In this document: positions 1-9,234 of the stretch, one piece after another
How the letters are laid out: each line of letters opens with the position of its first letter
Numbering within the stretch: the stretch's first letter is position 1
Assembly: GCA_963809385.1 (NCBI GenBank)
Contig: CAWEJL010000004.1
Location: 508,366-572,365 of the forward strand
From: JAKAIY01 sp963809385
GTDB lineage: Bacteria; Chloroflexota; Ktedonobacteria; Ktedonobacterales; JADMIN01
Length of the DNA stretch: 64,000 nucleotides
Direction: 5' to 3'
The notes under the pieces: generated by a model
What the model was told of the DNA's origin: nothing
Databases searched by the model: none
What the model saw: only the letters and a program-made list of their open reading frames with translations
Made by a program: the position numbers and the translations under genes

Positions 1-40
1 GTGCTATCCGTCGCAGTCTGGGAAAACAAGGAGCAGCGGG

Positions 41-1165
41 ATGGACATCGAGACTCTTCGTCTACCAAGCGTCATGGATGCTGATCGCTTTGGCGACGTG
101 GACTACTTCGTGCGCCACACAGCCTTCGTCATCTGCCACAAATCGGAGCCAGTAGACACACTGCTGACGATCCTGCGCTACATCCCCGCCGGCAGTCCAC
201 GCATTGTCGTCACGAACTGCCCGCCCAGAATGCTCCCGCAGCTGAGCTACGAACTGGGCAGGGAGCTCACATCGCGTGGCGATACCTACCTCATTCACCA
301 GAAAGATGAGCGCTTCGCTCACTTCTTCCAGGAGTGCGGCGTCTCCCATATCCTTGACGCGAGCGGCGCAGTGGCGAATGGCAAAGGCGAAGGCATGTAC
401 ATTGGGGCCATTCTCGCGGCGCTTCTGGGCATCGCGGAATGGATCGTCTACTTCGACGCCGATAACTACGCCCCCAGCGCCCTGCTCGAGTACATCCTCG
501 CCATGGGCCAGTTATTCACGTCGTCCGCTGGCGCCTACCCGTCGTATAGGGGCTACCGGGAATATTCGGAGCGCGCGCCGCTGCATAACATACGTATCTG
601 CTGGGCCTCAAAGCCTCATTATGATGGGGTGACATTTACGCCCCAGCCACAGGTCCTCGGCCGCTGTACGCAAGTCATCGCACCCTTGTGCGATGAACTG
701 CTGCGCGCGTGGATGCCAGAGTTCAATCAACGGCTGCTCGCGCCAAATGCTGGCGAGCAAGGGATGACCATGGCCGCGGCTACGGCGCTGCGCTTCTCGT
801 CGGGTTTCTCAATTGAGACATTTCAGCTGCTCGAACTCGCGTTCACCAGCGCCCGGCGCAGCGGCGCCACAGCAGCGCGCGTGCGACTACAGCAGTATCT
901 CTCGGGCAGTCCGCACTTGCACGAAAAGAAGGATGAGGCCCACATCCGGGGCATGATCGCTGAAAGTCTTGGGAGCTTCCTCGCTTTTCGGCGTCATTTG
1001 CCACCATGCCTGTTGTCACGCATCGCTGAACTCGCGAGCGAGCTCGACGTCCACCTGGCGCGCCCCGCAACGTATCCCGCCATTCGCCGCTTGCCGCTCG
1101 CGCGCTATGGCGACTTTCCAGCCCAATTCCGGCTGGACGCGAGCGTGAAAGACGTGCCAGCATGA
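41..1165 (+). CDS. mpgS: mannosyl-3-phosphoglycerate synthase (GT55)
   Basis: Transfers mannose from GDP-mannose to 3-phosphoglycerate, the first step of the two-step route to the compatible solute mannosylglycerate; cytosolic. The 374-residue product is close to the usual family length of about 390. It carries the family signature GKGEGMYIG (residues 114-122) and the metal/nucleotide-binding DAD within FDADNYAPSA (138-147). The ATG at 41 follows AAGGAG at 28-33. The phosphatase that would finish the pathway (MpgP, HAD-IIB) is not in the next 60 kb, although it could lie upstream of the window. Family assignment is confident; in vivo substrate specificity is inferred. An osmolyte role would fit osmotic, heat or desiccation stress. 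Confidence 0.88.
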   Translation: MDIETLRLPSVMDADRFGDVDYFVRHTAFVICHKSEPVDTLLTILRYIPAGSPRIVVTNCPPRMLPQLSYELGRELTSRGDTYLIHQKDERFAHFFQECGVSHILDASGAVANGKGEGMYIGAILAALLGIAEWIVYFDADNYAPSALLEYILAMGQLFTSSAGAYPSYRGYREYSERAPLHNIRICWASKPHYDGVTFTPQPQVLGRCTQVIAPLCDELLRAWMPEFNQRLLAPNAGEQGMTMAAATALRFSSGFSIETFQLLELAFTSARRSGATAARVRLQQYLSGSPHLHEKKDEAHIRGMIAESLGSFLAFRRHLPPCLLSRIAELASELDVHLARPATYPAIRRLPLARYGDFPAQFRLDASVKDVPA

Positions 1166-1412
1166 GGTAGCGCGCCGTACGCGCGAACGCCTGCGCCGCT
1201 GACATCACACCGCACGCAACCTGCTGCGTCTCTTCCTGGCGAACGCGGCGAGCTAGCGGCGGCCATCCCACCGCATCCGGGCGCCCCTGGCTGGCGAGCT
1301 GCGGCCCACGTGCGTTGCGGTGGCGTTCCGATATCACCTTCCTGAACGGGAACAGTGTCCCAGCCATGCTCCAAAGTGTGAGACAAATGTATCCGTTCAG
1401 GAAGGGGCTGAG

Positions 1413-1982
1413 ATGCGAAAACTCGTTGTGTCGGAGTTCGTGACGCTGGATGGTGTCATGGAGGGCCCCGGGCCGATTGACCCATTCCCACAGGCGGGCT
1501 GGAGTATGCCCTATGGCGGCCCGGAAACTGGCAAGCTCAAGCTCGACGAACTGTTCGCCAGCGACGCGCTGCTGCTAGGGCGCGTGACCTACGAGGGGTT
1601 CGCCGCCGCCTGGCCCGGCAGGACCGATGAGATGGGCTTTGCGGACCGCATGAACGGCATCCCGAAGTATGTCGTCTCCACGACGCTGGCGAGCGGCTCG
1701 TGGAACAACTCACACATCATCCGTGATGGCGCCGTCGAAGCGATTCAGGCGCTCAAGGAGCAGCCGGGCCAGGACATCCTCGTCGCGGGCAGTGGCGCGC
1801 TCATCCAGACGCTGATGGCGCACAGCCTGGTGGACGAATACCGCCTGCTGGTCTATCCCGTCGTGCTGGGCAGTGGCAAGCGGCTCTTCAAGGACGGCGC
1901 GGAGGCGACGCTCACGCTCATCGAGGCGCGCTCGTTCCCCGGTGGGGTCACGCTGCTGCGCTACGCGCCCGCGAAGAAGTAG
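1413..1982 (+). CDS. dihydrofolate reductase family protein (RibD C-terminal-like)
   Basis: A 189-residue protein of the stand-alone RibD-C/DHFR-like family (YyaP/YwjB type). It opens MRKLVVSEFVTLDGVMEGPG, followed by LLLGRVTYEGFAAAWPG and, later, DILVAGSGALIQTLM, the glycine-rich nucleotide-binding region of the fold. I start at ATG 1413 because GGAAGGGG lies just upstream and the family begins exactly there; the frame is open to 1320 but those 31 residues look unlike any family member. The physiological substrate of these proteins is generally unknown; NADPH-dependent reduction is inferred from the fold. The gene stands alone, 37 bp before the next start on the same strand, so the two may be co-transcribed. 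Confidence 0.8.
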   Translation: MRKLVVSEFVTLDGVMEGPGPIDPFPQAGWSMPYGGPETGKLKLDELFASDALLLGRVTYEGFAAAWPGRTDEMGFADRMNGIPKYVVSTTLASGSWNNSHIIRDGAVEAIQALKEQPGQDILVAGSGALIQTLMAHSLVDEYRLLVYPVVLGSGKRLFKDGAEATLTLIEARSFPGGVTLLRYAPAKK

Positions 1983-2019
1983 TGCGCGCTTCCATGAGCG
2001 GGGGATTATCCTGAAGACA

Positions 2020-3245
2020 ATGAAAGAAGCAATCACAATGGGCGTTGGCGGGCTTTCAGGGGCGCGGCTGGGCCGCGTGCGTGAGGTGATGGCGGGCTAT
2101 GTCGAGCGCGGCGACGTTCCGGGGCTGGTATGGCTGATCGCCCGGCGGGGCGAGGTCCATGTGGATTATACGGGCGCGCTGGCAGTGGGCGGCGCCAACC
2201 ACCCCATCCAGCGCGATAGCATCTTCCGCATCTCCTCGATGACCAAGCCCGTCGCGGCGGTGGCGGCGATGATCCTGGTGGAGGAGTGCAAGCTGCGGCT
2301 GGACGAGCCGGTGGACCGTCTGCTGCCGGAGCTGGCCAACCGCCAGGTGTTGCAGCGGCTGGATGGCCCGCTGGACGAGACCATGCCCGCGAACCGGCCC
2401 ATCACCGTCCGCGACTTGCTGACCTTCACGATGGGCTTTGGACTGGTGTTCGCGTCGCCCGACACCCACCCCATCCTGCGCGCGGTGGACGAGTTGCGCC
2501 TTGGCCAGGGCGCCCCCGCGCCTGACGTCCCGCCCGATCCCGATGCGTGGATGCGCCGCCTGGGAACGCTGCCGCTGATGGCCCAGCCGGGCGAGCAGTG
2601 GATGTACAACACCAGCGCCGATGCGCTGGGTGTCCTGATCGCGCGGGCCTCAGGCCAGCCGCTGGAGGAGTTCCTGCGCGAGCGTATCTTCGCGCCGCTC
2701 GGCATGAAAGATACCAGCTTCAGCGTTCCCGCTGACAAACTGGACCGCTTGCCGGTCAGTTACTGGCGGAACTACATGAGCGGCGCGGTAGAGGTGTACG
2801 ATGAGCCGGCTGGCCAGTGGAGCCATCCTCCCGCGTTCCCATCCGCCGCCGGTGGCCTGGTCTCGACGGCTGACGACTACCTGGCCTTCGGGCAGATGAT
2901 GCTCGACCAGGGCAGCTACAGCGGCGGACGCATCCTCTCGCGGCTCTCGGTCGAGACGATGACCACCGATCAGCTGACGCCTGGACAGAAAGCGAACAGC
3001 CTGGTCCCTGGCTTTTGGGATAGCCATGGCTGGGGCTTCGGCATGTCCATCACCACCCGGCGCGACGATATTTCATCGGTCCCCGGTCGCTATGGCTGGG
3101 ACGGCGGCATGGGCACGTCCTGGTACACCGACCCCCACGAGAGATGGTCACCATCCTGATGACCCAGCGCAACTGGGATAGCGCCAGCCCGCCCCCTATC
3201 GTCCGCGACTTCTGGACGCTGGCCTACCAGGCGATCGACGACTGA
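2020..3245 (+). CDS. serine beta-lactamase/esterase family protein (frameshifted near 3140)
   Basis: Class C beta-lactamase / family VIII esterase fold. With ATG 2020 as start, the catalytic SxxK is SMTK at residues 73-76 and the second motif is the tyrosine of WMYNTSAD near 196. The third-motif region WDGGMGTSWYTDP is also present. Just after it the frame is lost near 3140. One base away the sequence continues for about 35 residues with the expected family ending EMVTILMTQRNWDSASPPP up to TGA at 3243-3245. No signal peptide is evident, which argues for an intracellular esterase or peptidase-like hydrolase rather than an exported beta-lactamase. The loss of frame is probably a one-base sequence error, since everything on both sides is conserved. 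Confidence 0.78.
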
Positions 3246-3273
3246 GACCGAAACGCTATCAGCCCGCCTCCAC

Positions 3274-3331
3274 CGCGAGGTAGCGGCGTGGCGGACTGCC
3301 TTCGCGAGGTAGCGGCGTGGTGGACTGCCTT
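3274..3331. repeat. 29-bp imperfect tandem duplication
   Basis: Two adjacent copies (3274-3302 and 3303-3331) differ at a single base (C/T). They lie in the gap between the beta-lactamase-like gene and the toroid-protein gene. Neither copy contains an obvious promoter or hairpin; a simple slippage duplication is likely. Confidence 0.8.
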
Positions 3332-3469
3332 TTGCGAGGAGCCACTTTTCCTTCCCGCTAAACGGCCTATCGTCATACGAGTATCGAGAGACCTGTTTCG
3401 TCCTCTTTTGCTGTTGCACTGGCCAGGCCACCAACAGCGTCTTTTACCCAAAGGAAGGAGCGCCAGCAG

Positions 3470-4474
3470 ATGGCGACCAATCCACCCCAACGGCAGGCCT
3501 CGAAGCCAGACAAATCAGTCATACAGTGGCTGCTTGATTCTGACCCTTCGATCCGCTGGCAGGTGATGCGCGACCTGATCCATGCGCCTGCGGAGGAGGT
3601 AGCGGCCGAGCGCGCGAAGGTCGCCACCGAAGGCTGGGGCGCTCGGCTGCTCGCCCTCCAGGGGACCGATGGGGCGTGGGCTGACGCGGCGTGGAACCGC
3701 GGGTGGGACTCCACGATGCACGTCCTGTCGCTGCTGCGAGAGCTGGGCCTCGATCCCGCGAGCGACGAGGCGCGTCGTGCGGTGGGTCTGGTCCGCGACC
3801 GCGTGACGTGGCGGGGATGGGACTGGGATGGCGCGTGGCGAGGATTGGACTTTGACGGCGTCCCCTTCTTCGCGGGCGAGGTCGAGCCGTGCATCAACGG
3901 GCAGGTGGCGGCGAGCGGCGCCTACTTCGGCCAGGATGTCCAGCGGATCATCGGCCGTCTGCTCGGCGAGCGGTTGCCCGACGGCGGCTGGAATTGCGAG
4001 GCCGAAAATGGCTCGACGCGGTCGTCGTTCAACACCACGATCTGCGTGCTGGAAGCCCTGCTCGAATACGAGCAGGCCGGAGGGAGCGGCGCCGAGGTGA
4101 CGGAGGCTCGCCTCCGTGGGCAGGAATACCTCCTCGAGCGCCACCTCCTCCGGCGGCGGACGACCGGTGAGATCATCGAGCGAGATCGCAAGGGCGACGC
4201 CGTCTGGACGCGCTTCGCCTTCCCGACCTGGTGGCACTACGACGTGCTGCGGGGACTCGAATACCTGCGCAGAGCCGGCGCCACGCCAGACGAGCGCGTG
4301 GCCGAGGCGGTCGAGCTGGTCGCGTCCAAGCGCGACGGCGACGGCCGGTGGCCGCTCGAGACCCAGTACCCCGGCGCGATGGCGGTCGAGGTGGACAAAG
4401 GCGAGGGCCAGCCGAGCCGGTGGATCACGCTGCGCGCCTTACGGGTGTTGGACTGGTATGCGGCAGGAGACTAG
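3470..4474 (+). CDS. terpenoid-cyclase/prenyltransferase alpha-alpha toroid protein
   Basis: 334 residues built from alpha-hairpin repeats with QW/DGxW-type turns: LLALQGTDGAWADAAW near 62-77, RLPDGGWNCEAENGS near 169-183 and KRDGDGRWPLE near 291-301. This is the alpha-alpha toroid seen in squalene cyclases and prenyltransferases. The protein is about half the length of a squalene-hopene cyclase and I see no DxDD motif, so cyclase activity should not be assumed; such short toroid proteins are uncharacterised. The ATG at 3470 is preceded by AAGGAAGGAG, an excellent ribosome-binding site. No hopanoid or terpenoid gene is adjacent, although a geranylgeranyl-reductase-like gene lies 0.6 kb further on the other strand. 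Confidence 0.75.
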   Translation: MATNPPQRQASKPDKSVIQWLLDSDPSIRWQVMRDLIHAPAEEVAAERAKVATEGWGARLLALQGTDGAWADAAWNRGWDSTMHVLSLLRELGLDPASDEARRAVGLVRDRVTWRGWDWDGAWRGLDFDGVPFFAGEVEPCINGQVAASGAYFGQDVQRIIGRLLGERLPDGGWNCEAENGSTRSSFNTTICVLEALLEYEQAGGSGAEVTEARLRGQEYLLERHLLRRRTTGEIIERDRKGDAVWTRFAFPTWWHYDVLRGLEYLRRAGATPDERVAEAVELVASKRDGDGRWPLETQYPGAMAVEVDKGEGQPSRWITLRALRVLDWYAAGD

Positions 4475-4559
4475 CGCAGATGCCGCTGGAAGGCGGCTGG
4501 AAGGCGGCTGGCAGCGAGCCGAAGCCTGATCGCAGTGTAGAGCACACACGCCACCGCTC

Positions 4560-5021
4560 TCAGCCCGCCGCCTCTTCTCCTGGCTGACGCGCCTCTTCGA
4601 GCAGGGCGATGACGCGCGCGAGGTCATGCCGGACGCGGTCTGGGGCGATGCGGCGGAACGCTTCGGCGGGTTCCAGCCACTCGTAGCGGTCGTGCTCGGC
4701 GTCCAGCGTGACCGGAGCGTCTTGTGGGGCTTCCGCCCAGTAGACGGCCCAGTCGGGTCCTCCGCAGGTCGTGGGGTGGATCGGCAGGGCGAGCCCAGCC
4801 TCCTCGGCAAGCTCGCGCTGCGCGCAGGAGCCGACCGGCTCACCGGGCAGGCGCGCGCCGGAGGGCGTCGTCCATGCCCAGTCGCCTTCGTAGGCGCTTC
4901 CGTTGTGTTTTCGGTGCAGCAGGAGCAGGCGCAGACTGGAACCCACCCGCTGGAAGACGACGATAGCGCAGCCATGCGGCTGCTCTTCGCTGATCGGCAG
5001 GCCATCCCAGGTCATACCCAT
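4560..5021 (-). CDS. Nudix hydrolase
   Basis: 153-residue Nudix protein. The Nudix box is complete: GARLPGE, then PVGSCAQ, then RELAEEAGL (about residues 55-77), matching Gx5Ex7REUxEExGU with all metal-binding glutamates. It would hydrolyse a nucleoside diphosphate linked to another group; the substrate cannot be predicted from sequence. The ATG at 5021 has GGAG about nine bases upstream. The gene follows the flavoprotein gene on the same strand with a 37-bp gap, so the two could be one operon. It converges with the toroid gene. Confidence 0.85.
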   Translation of the reverse strand: MGMTWDGLPISEEQPHGCAIVVFQRVGSSLRLLLLHRKHNGSAYEGDWAWTTPSGARLPGEPVGSCAQRELAEEAGLALPIHPTTCGGPDWAVYWAEAPQDAPVTLDAEHDRYEWLEPAEAFRRIAPDRVRHDLARVIALLEEARQPGEEAAG

Positions 5022-5058
5022 TCGCTGACTCCATGATGAGATGATTGGGCCGCCGCCC

Positions 5059-6364
5059 CTACGCTCCCGGCGCCACCTCGGCGTCGGTCAGTGGGGTGGG
5101 CTTGCCGAGGCGCTGCATCGCCAGATCGAAGAACTTGCGCGCGCCCGTGCGCAGCAGGCCGGGGTTGCGCCGCAGCACGCCCAGGAACAGACCGACGCTG
5201 TAGTCGCCGCGCAGCAGGTCCGCCGCCTGGGCGGGGGTCAGCCGCGTGAGCAGGTCCATGCTGTCGTCCCACTGCGCGTCGCTCCAGCGGGCGATGCGCT
5301 GGTTGACCATATAAGAAAGGTCCATCTCGCGTCCAAACCGCGCGCGCCACTGCCGCTCGTAGCGCGCTAGCCGCTCCGCCGAGGTGTCGCCCGCGATGCG
5401 CAGCCTCGCCCGCCACCTCGCCCGCCATCGCGCCGCTGTAGAGCGCGAAGCGGATGCCCTCGCCCACCAGCGTCGAGCCTTGCCCGGCGGAGTCGCCGGT
5501 GGCGATCAGGCCGTCGCGGACGAACGACTCCACCACGCCCTCGGAGGGGAACAGGCCGGTGTGGTATTCGACCGGGCTGGCGCCCTTGAAGTCCGGCGCC
5601 AGGTTGGGCAGACGCTCGGTGAAGGTGTCCAGAAACTCGCGCGCGTCGGCGTCCACATCCGGGCGGATGACGCCCACGCCCAGCCGCACACGGCCCTTGC
5701 CGCGCGGGAAGGCCCAGGCGTAGCCAGACGGCGCCACCTGGCTGCCCATGATGAGGTAGAGCATGTCCTGGTCGTAGTTGGGCGCCATCAGGTCATATTC
5801 CGCTCCGTAGCCATAGCGCTGGAAGCCCTTGCGCAGACCCGCGCGCGTCACCAGCGTGCTGGAGAAGCCGCTGGCGTCAATCACCACCGGCGCGCGCCAC
5901 TCGCCCGCGCGGTTGCGGTGGTCCTTGGCGACCACGCCCACGACCTTGCCATCCTCGATGATTGGCCGCTCGACAGGCGAGCCGGGGTGTAGCTCCGCGC
6001 CAGCGGCGACCGCGCGCCCCGCCACGTATTGGTAGACGCCGCGCACGTCGAGCACGCAGCAGACCGGCTCTGGATAGTCGAAGCGCGCCGAGCGGGTGGG
6101 CGAGAGGAAGGTGACGCCGCGAATCGGGTGGTAGAGGTCGGACGGGATGCCCAGCGCCTTCATGTCGCTGATCCAGCTTCCGCCGCTGGTGTGGACGGGA
6201 TAGCCGATTTCCTTGCGGCGCTCCAGCAGCGCCACGCGCGCGCCGGTCTTCGCCGCCGCCTCCGCCGCCGCCAGCCCCGCCGGGCCGCCGCCGACCACCA
6301 GCACGTCGTACTGTCGCGTCTCGCCCGCCGTGGCGTCCATCGCTTCGCCTGCCGCCGCTGTCAT
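5059..6364 (-). CDS. FAD-dependent oxidoreductase, geranylgeranyl reductase family (frameshifted near 5400)
   Basis: N-terminal Rossmann FAD site VVGGGPAGLAAAEAAAKTG followed by LLERRKEIG, and C-terminal FAD motif IATGDSAGQGSTLVGEGIRF. Together these identify the geranylgeranyl reductase/digeranylgeranylglycerophospholipid reductase-like group. The frame breaks just after residue 320 (about 5400). One base away it runs on as LRIAGDTSAERLARYERQW and MDLSYMVNQRIARWSDAQWD to the stop at 5059, giving about 434 residues, normal for the family. I start at ATG 6364, which has GGGAGCGAGG upstream; the frame remains open to 6439. It probably reduces isoprenoid double bonds of quinone or lipid side chains, but relatives also act as halogenases or hydroxylases. 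Confidence 0.78.
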
Positions 6365-6511
6365 GCCGTTCGCCTCGCTCCCACGCCTATACGCTCGCCG
6401 ACCGCTCCACGCCCACCTGAGCGCGAGTCGGGAATCCACGCCACTATATCATACATGCCCGGCGCGCCCTGGGATGTCCGCCCGAACATACCCCCGCCCG
6501 CGCTCCTGCCG

Positions 6512-8086
6512 CTAGCGGGCGGGGCCGAGGCTGGCCGCCACGTACGTCTTGGTGAACAGCAGCAGCGTGGGCGGCACGCCAAGTTCAAGCGATGTCACCC
6601 AGACCGTCTGGTCGCCGTGGCTCCAGCCCCAGCCCAGCAGATCAGGGTTGCCAAGCGAGGGCTGCGGGTCCAGCAGCCAGCGGCGCTGGCCCGCGCTCCA
6701 CGCCCACAGACGCCGCTCTGGGCTCAGTTGCGACTCGTTGTTCGTGGGGACGATGCCGCGCTCAACCAGCAGCGACCCTTCCGGCCCCACGCCAAGGACC
6801 ACGGGCAGCGCCGCCTCGACGCCCGAATCGTCAACGGCGGCCAGCGGTGGCAGCGAAATTCGCGTCCACGTCGAGTCGAGTGTCGCCGTCGCCAGTATCA
6901 AGTGCGACGCATCAGCCGGAACGCCGCTGATGAACGAACGCGCGATCACATAGAGCCGGCCCCAGCCGCCGCCATCCGTCGCGCTGGGATCGGTGGAGGT
7001 GTACACGACGGGGAACGCGCCGGGTGGGTCGCCCAGGTCGCGCCAACTCGCGCCGTAATCGCTGGATGCCATCAGCATCGCCGCGCCCGGTGGCCCGCCA
7101 ACATCCGGCATCGTCGCCAGGATGCGCCCGCCGGGACGGAAGCCCACCAGCGCCAGCCCAACGTCATCGCCCATCCCGGCGTCCGCGGCGGCCCACGTCG
7201 CGCCGTTGTCGCGGGTGACGATCAGCCGCCCCGTCGCGTTGGCGGGCAGCGGCCCCAAGATCAGCGGCTGGGTGGACCAGGCGAAAATCGCGCCGCCATC
7301 CAGCGCGAACTGGATATCGCAGGGCGCCGTGACACCAGGCTCAGCCCACGGGATAGCGGTCCAGGTCGCGCCGCTATCCCGCGAAGCGAACAGGTTGGGC
7401 GTCTCACACAAGCCACCGATGGTATAGCCCGGCATGGTGATAATCAGCGCCCCCGCGCCGCCCGCCGCATCCGTGACGGCGCGGCAGTCCACCGCCGGGA
7501 TCACGGGAAAGTCGAGCCGCCTCCAGGCGTGAGCGAAGTTGGAGGTCCGGTAGACCATCACCTGACCATGCTGATCGGCGGGCAAGATTGGGGAGGGATT
7601 GATCCAGCAGGCGAACGCGACCCCGGGCGCCGACACCGCCGGGGCCAGCGCGATCGTGGGCAAATGCTGCGCGGTTGGCGGGAGCTGTTCAAGCGTGTAA
7701 TCGCTGGCGGTGATCAAAGGCGTGGGTTGTGGCGGGAACAGCGCCGCGCCGAGCGCGCTGAACGCGCCGCGCGCGGCGTCTGGGCCATTCAGCAGGGCGA
7801 AGAGCGCCAGCGCGACCGCCAGGACAACCACCGCGCCGCGCGCCAGCTTCTGCCGCGCCGTCAGCCGTCGCTCCCAGCCAGAAGCGCTGGACGCGGCCTG
7901 TTCGCTAGCGGCGCGCGCGGAGGATGGCGCCGGGGTCGCGATCGCGCCAAACCAGGCGCCGGCGCGCTCCAACCATCCCGTGGCAGTGGCGCGCCAGCCT
8001 GGAAGCGGCGCCCCATCCAGCCGCTCACGGACGACATCCATCTCGCCATCGCGCTCGTCCGCGTCGGGAAGCGTCTCTCTGGCCAT
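6512..8086 (-). CDS. membrane-anchored BNR/Asp-box beta-propeller protein
   Basis: 524 residues. A cytosolic N-terminus of about 80 residues is followed by one membrane span (ARGAVVVLAVALALFALLNG, about 82-101) and an extracellular part with sialidase-type Asp-boxes: SRDSGATWTAIPW, TRDNGATWAAADAG and SSDYGASWRDLG. The repeats predict a six- to eight-bladed propeller. I see no sialidase catalytic arginine triad or Tyr/Glu pair, so an enzyme label is not justified. The N-terminus is Asp/Glu-rich and precedes a basic stretch before the membrane. Such anti-sigma-like architectures are frequent in Chloroflexota, but no sigma-factor gene is next to it. Function unknown; surface binding or sensing is a guess. 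Confidence 0.72.
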   Translation of the reverse strand: MARETLPDADERDGEMDVVRERLDGAPLPGWRATATGWLERAGAWFGAIATPAPSSARAASEQAASSASGWERRLTARQKLARGAVVVLAVALALFALLNGPDAARGAFSALGAALFPPQPTPLITASDYTLEQLPPTAQHLPTIALAPAVSAPGVAFACWINPSPILPADQHGQVMVYRTSNFAHAWRRLDFPVIPAVDCRAVTDAAGGAGALIITMPGYTIGGLCETPNLFASRDSGATWTAIPWAEPGVTAPCDIQFALDGGAIFAWSTQPLILGPLPANATGRLIVTRDNGATWAAADAGMGDDVGLALVGFRPGGRILATMPDVGGPPGAAMLMASSDYGASWRDLGDPPGAFPVVYTSTDPSATDGGGWGRLYVIARSFISGVPADASHLILATATLDSTWTRISLPPLAAVDDSGVEAALPVVLGVGPEGSLLVERGIVPTNNESQLSPERRLWAWSAGQRRWLLDPQPSLGNPDLLGWGWSHGDQTVWVTSLELGVPPTLLLFTKTYVAASLGPAR

Positions 8087-8192
8087 GCCGCATCCTCATA
8101 CCCCGCGTAGTCACGCCCACACACAGACGAGATACGTGGGCGCGTGACGCTGCTATGAGACTGTAGCATGACGGCGCGCGATGGCGCCGCGA

Positions 8193-8954
8193 TCACTGCC
8201 CGCGCCGCGCGGCGTTGGCGTGGATCGCGTCCCGCAGGTAGACGGCGAGGTCAGGGGCGAATTTGGCGAGATTGGCCGCGAACCGGGGGTCGTTGACGTA
8301 CAGGTCGCCCAGCCCGCGATGCATCGGGTAGCCGCAATCGTAGAACCAGCGCTCCAGATGCGCCCGGTGCGCCTCCGCGAGGTCCATCGCCCGCTGGCTG
8401 TCGGACGGCGCCCCCTCGGCGCGCGCGGCGGCGATATCCGCCATCAGGGCGGCATTCTCCGCGCGCATGCGCAGCCAGTCCTCCTTCGTGTAGGTCGAGA
8501 CGCGGCGTTGCGACTCGGCCCAGGCGTCGGTATCACCCCAGTTCTGTTCCGCCTCCTCGCTGTGCTCGGTGGGGTCGGTGTCACCGAACACTTCCAGCAG
8601 CTCGTCTGGCTCAAGATTGATGCCCATAGTCCGCGCCTCCATAATTTTCTCCACCGTCGCCACCATCTGCCGCAGCGCGTCAATCCGCTCGTTGAGCAGG
8701 GCGCGCTGGCGGCGCAGGTGTTCGAGTGGGTCGGTGTTCGGGTCGTCGAGCAGCGCCTTCACGGTGTCGAGCGGAAACCCAAGCTGGCGGTAGCAGAGGA
8801 TGCGCTGCAAGCGCTCCAGGTCCTCCGCCGAGTAGCTGCGATACCCGGAATCCAGCCGCCCGCTCGGATGCAGCAGTCCCATCTCGTCATAGTGACGCAG
8901 CGTCCGCACCGTCACCCTGGCGAGCCGCGCGACCTTCCCGATCGAATATCCCAT
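8193..8954 (-). CDS. tipA: MerR family regulator with TipAS effector domain
   Basis: 253 residues, the same length as Streptomyces TipAL. The N-terminal MerR winged helix (YSIGKVARLARVTVRTLRHYDE, residues 3-24) is followed by a dimerisation helix to about 110. The remainder is a TipAS-type antibiotic-binding domain ending in the conserved FYDCGYPMHRGLGDLYVNDP. TipAL-type proteins bind thiopeptides and other amphipathic drugs and then twist a promoter with an overlong spacer into activity. The promoter at 8976-9006 has exactly that architecture, so autoregulation is likely. No efflux or resistance gene is adjacent. ATG 8954 is preceded by GGAGG at 8961-8965. Confidence 0.88.
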   Translation of the reverse strand: MGYSIGKVARLARVTVRTLRHYDEMGLLHPSGRLDSGYRSYSAEDLERLQRILCYRQLGFPLDTVKALLDDPNTDPLEHLRRQRALLNERIDALRQMVATVEKIMEARTMGINLEPDELLEVFGDTDPTEHSEEAEQNWGDTDAWAESQRRVSTYTKEDWLRMRAENAALMADIAAARAEGAPSDSQRAMDLAEAHRAHLERWFYDCGYPMHRGLGDLYVNDPRFAANLAKFAPDLAVYLRDAIHANAARRGQ

Positions 8955-8975
8955 GAATTGGAGCCTCCAAACGCC

Positions 8976-9006
8976 ATGCTAAACCATGACGATACGTGAG
9001 GGTCAA
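8976..9006 (-). promoter_or_regulatory. MerR-type promoter/operator of the tipA-like gene
   Basis: Read on the minus strand, TTGACC (9006-9001) and TAGCAT (8981-8976) are separated by 19 bp rather than 17. The spacer region holds an imperfect 9-bp dyad, ACCCTCACG-TAT-CGTCATGGT (7 of 9 positions symmetric). Overlong spacing with a centred dyad is the hallmark of promoters that MerR-family activators untwist. It sits about 22 bp upstream of the regulator's start. Confidence 0.75.
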
Positions 9007-9107
9007 GGGTAGCCAGGGAATCTGGTGGCGCGCTTCAAGTCCTGGCGGCGCATAGCCCGAATGGCGCGCCACATCACCCAGAGAGGGCGCCCCAAACGGC
9101 GCTCGGT

Positions 9108-9136
9108 TTGACAAGCGCTTGCCGCCTGCCTACCAT
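9108..9136 (+). promoter_or_regulatory. sigma70-type promoter for the 75-aa protein gene
   Basis: TTGACA (9108-9113), 17-bp spacer, TACCAT (9131-9136). The -35 is a perfect consensus and the -10 matches at four positions. It lies about 100 bp upstream of the ATG at 9235. Confidence 0.6.
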
Positions 9137-9234
9137 GCCCAATGCGACGCCCGGCGCGCTGGCTCTTATTGCGCGAGCATCAACGAGAGTGGCCAGCCCA
9201 ACGCGATGACATGGCGGCGCGAGGAGAGGTCACG

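Noticed and set aside
2020..3245. A resistance beta-lactamase
   Set aside because: No signal peptide and the YNTS rather than YxN second motif suggest an intracellular esterase or peptidase-like member; resistance cannot be claimed.
6029..8110. A 693-residue open frame on the plus strand
   Set aside because: It runs antisense through the flavoprotein and propeller genes, has Arg/Ala/Pro-rich composition without any motif, and no ribosome-binding site; an artefact of high GC content.
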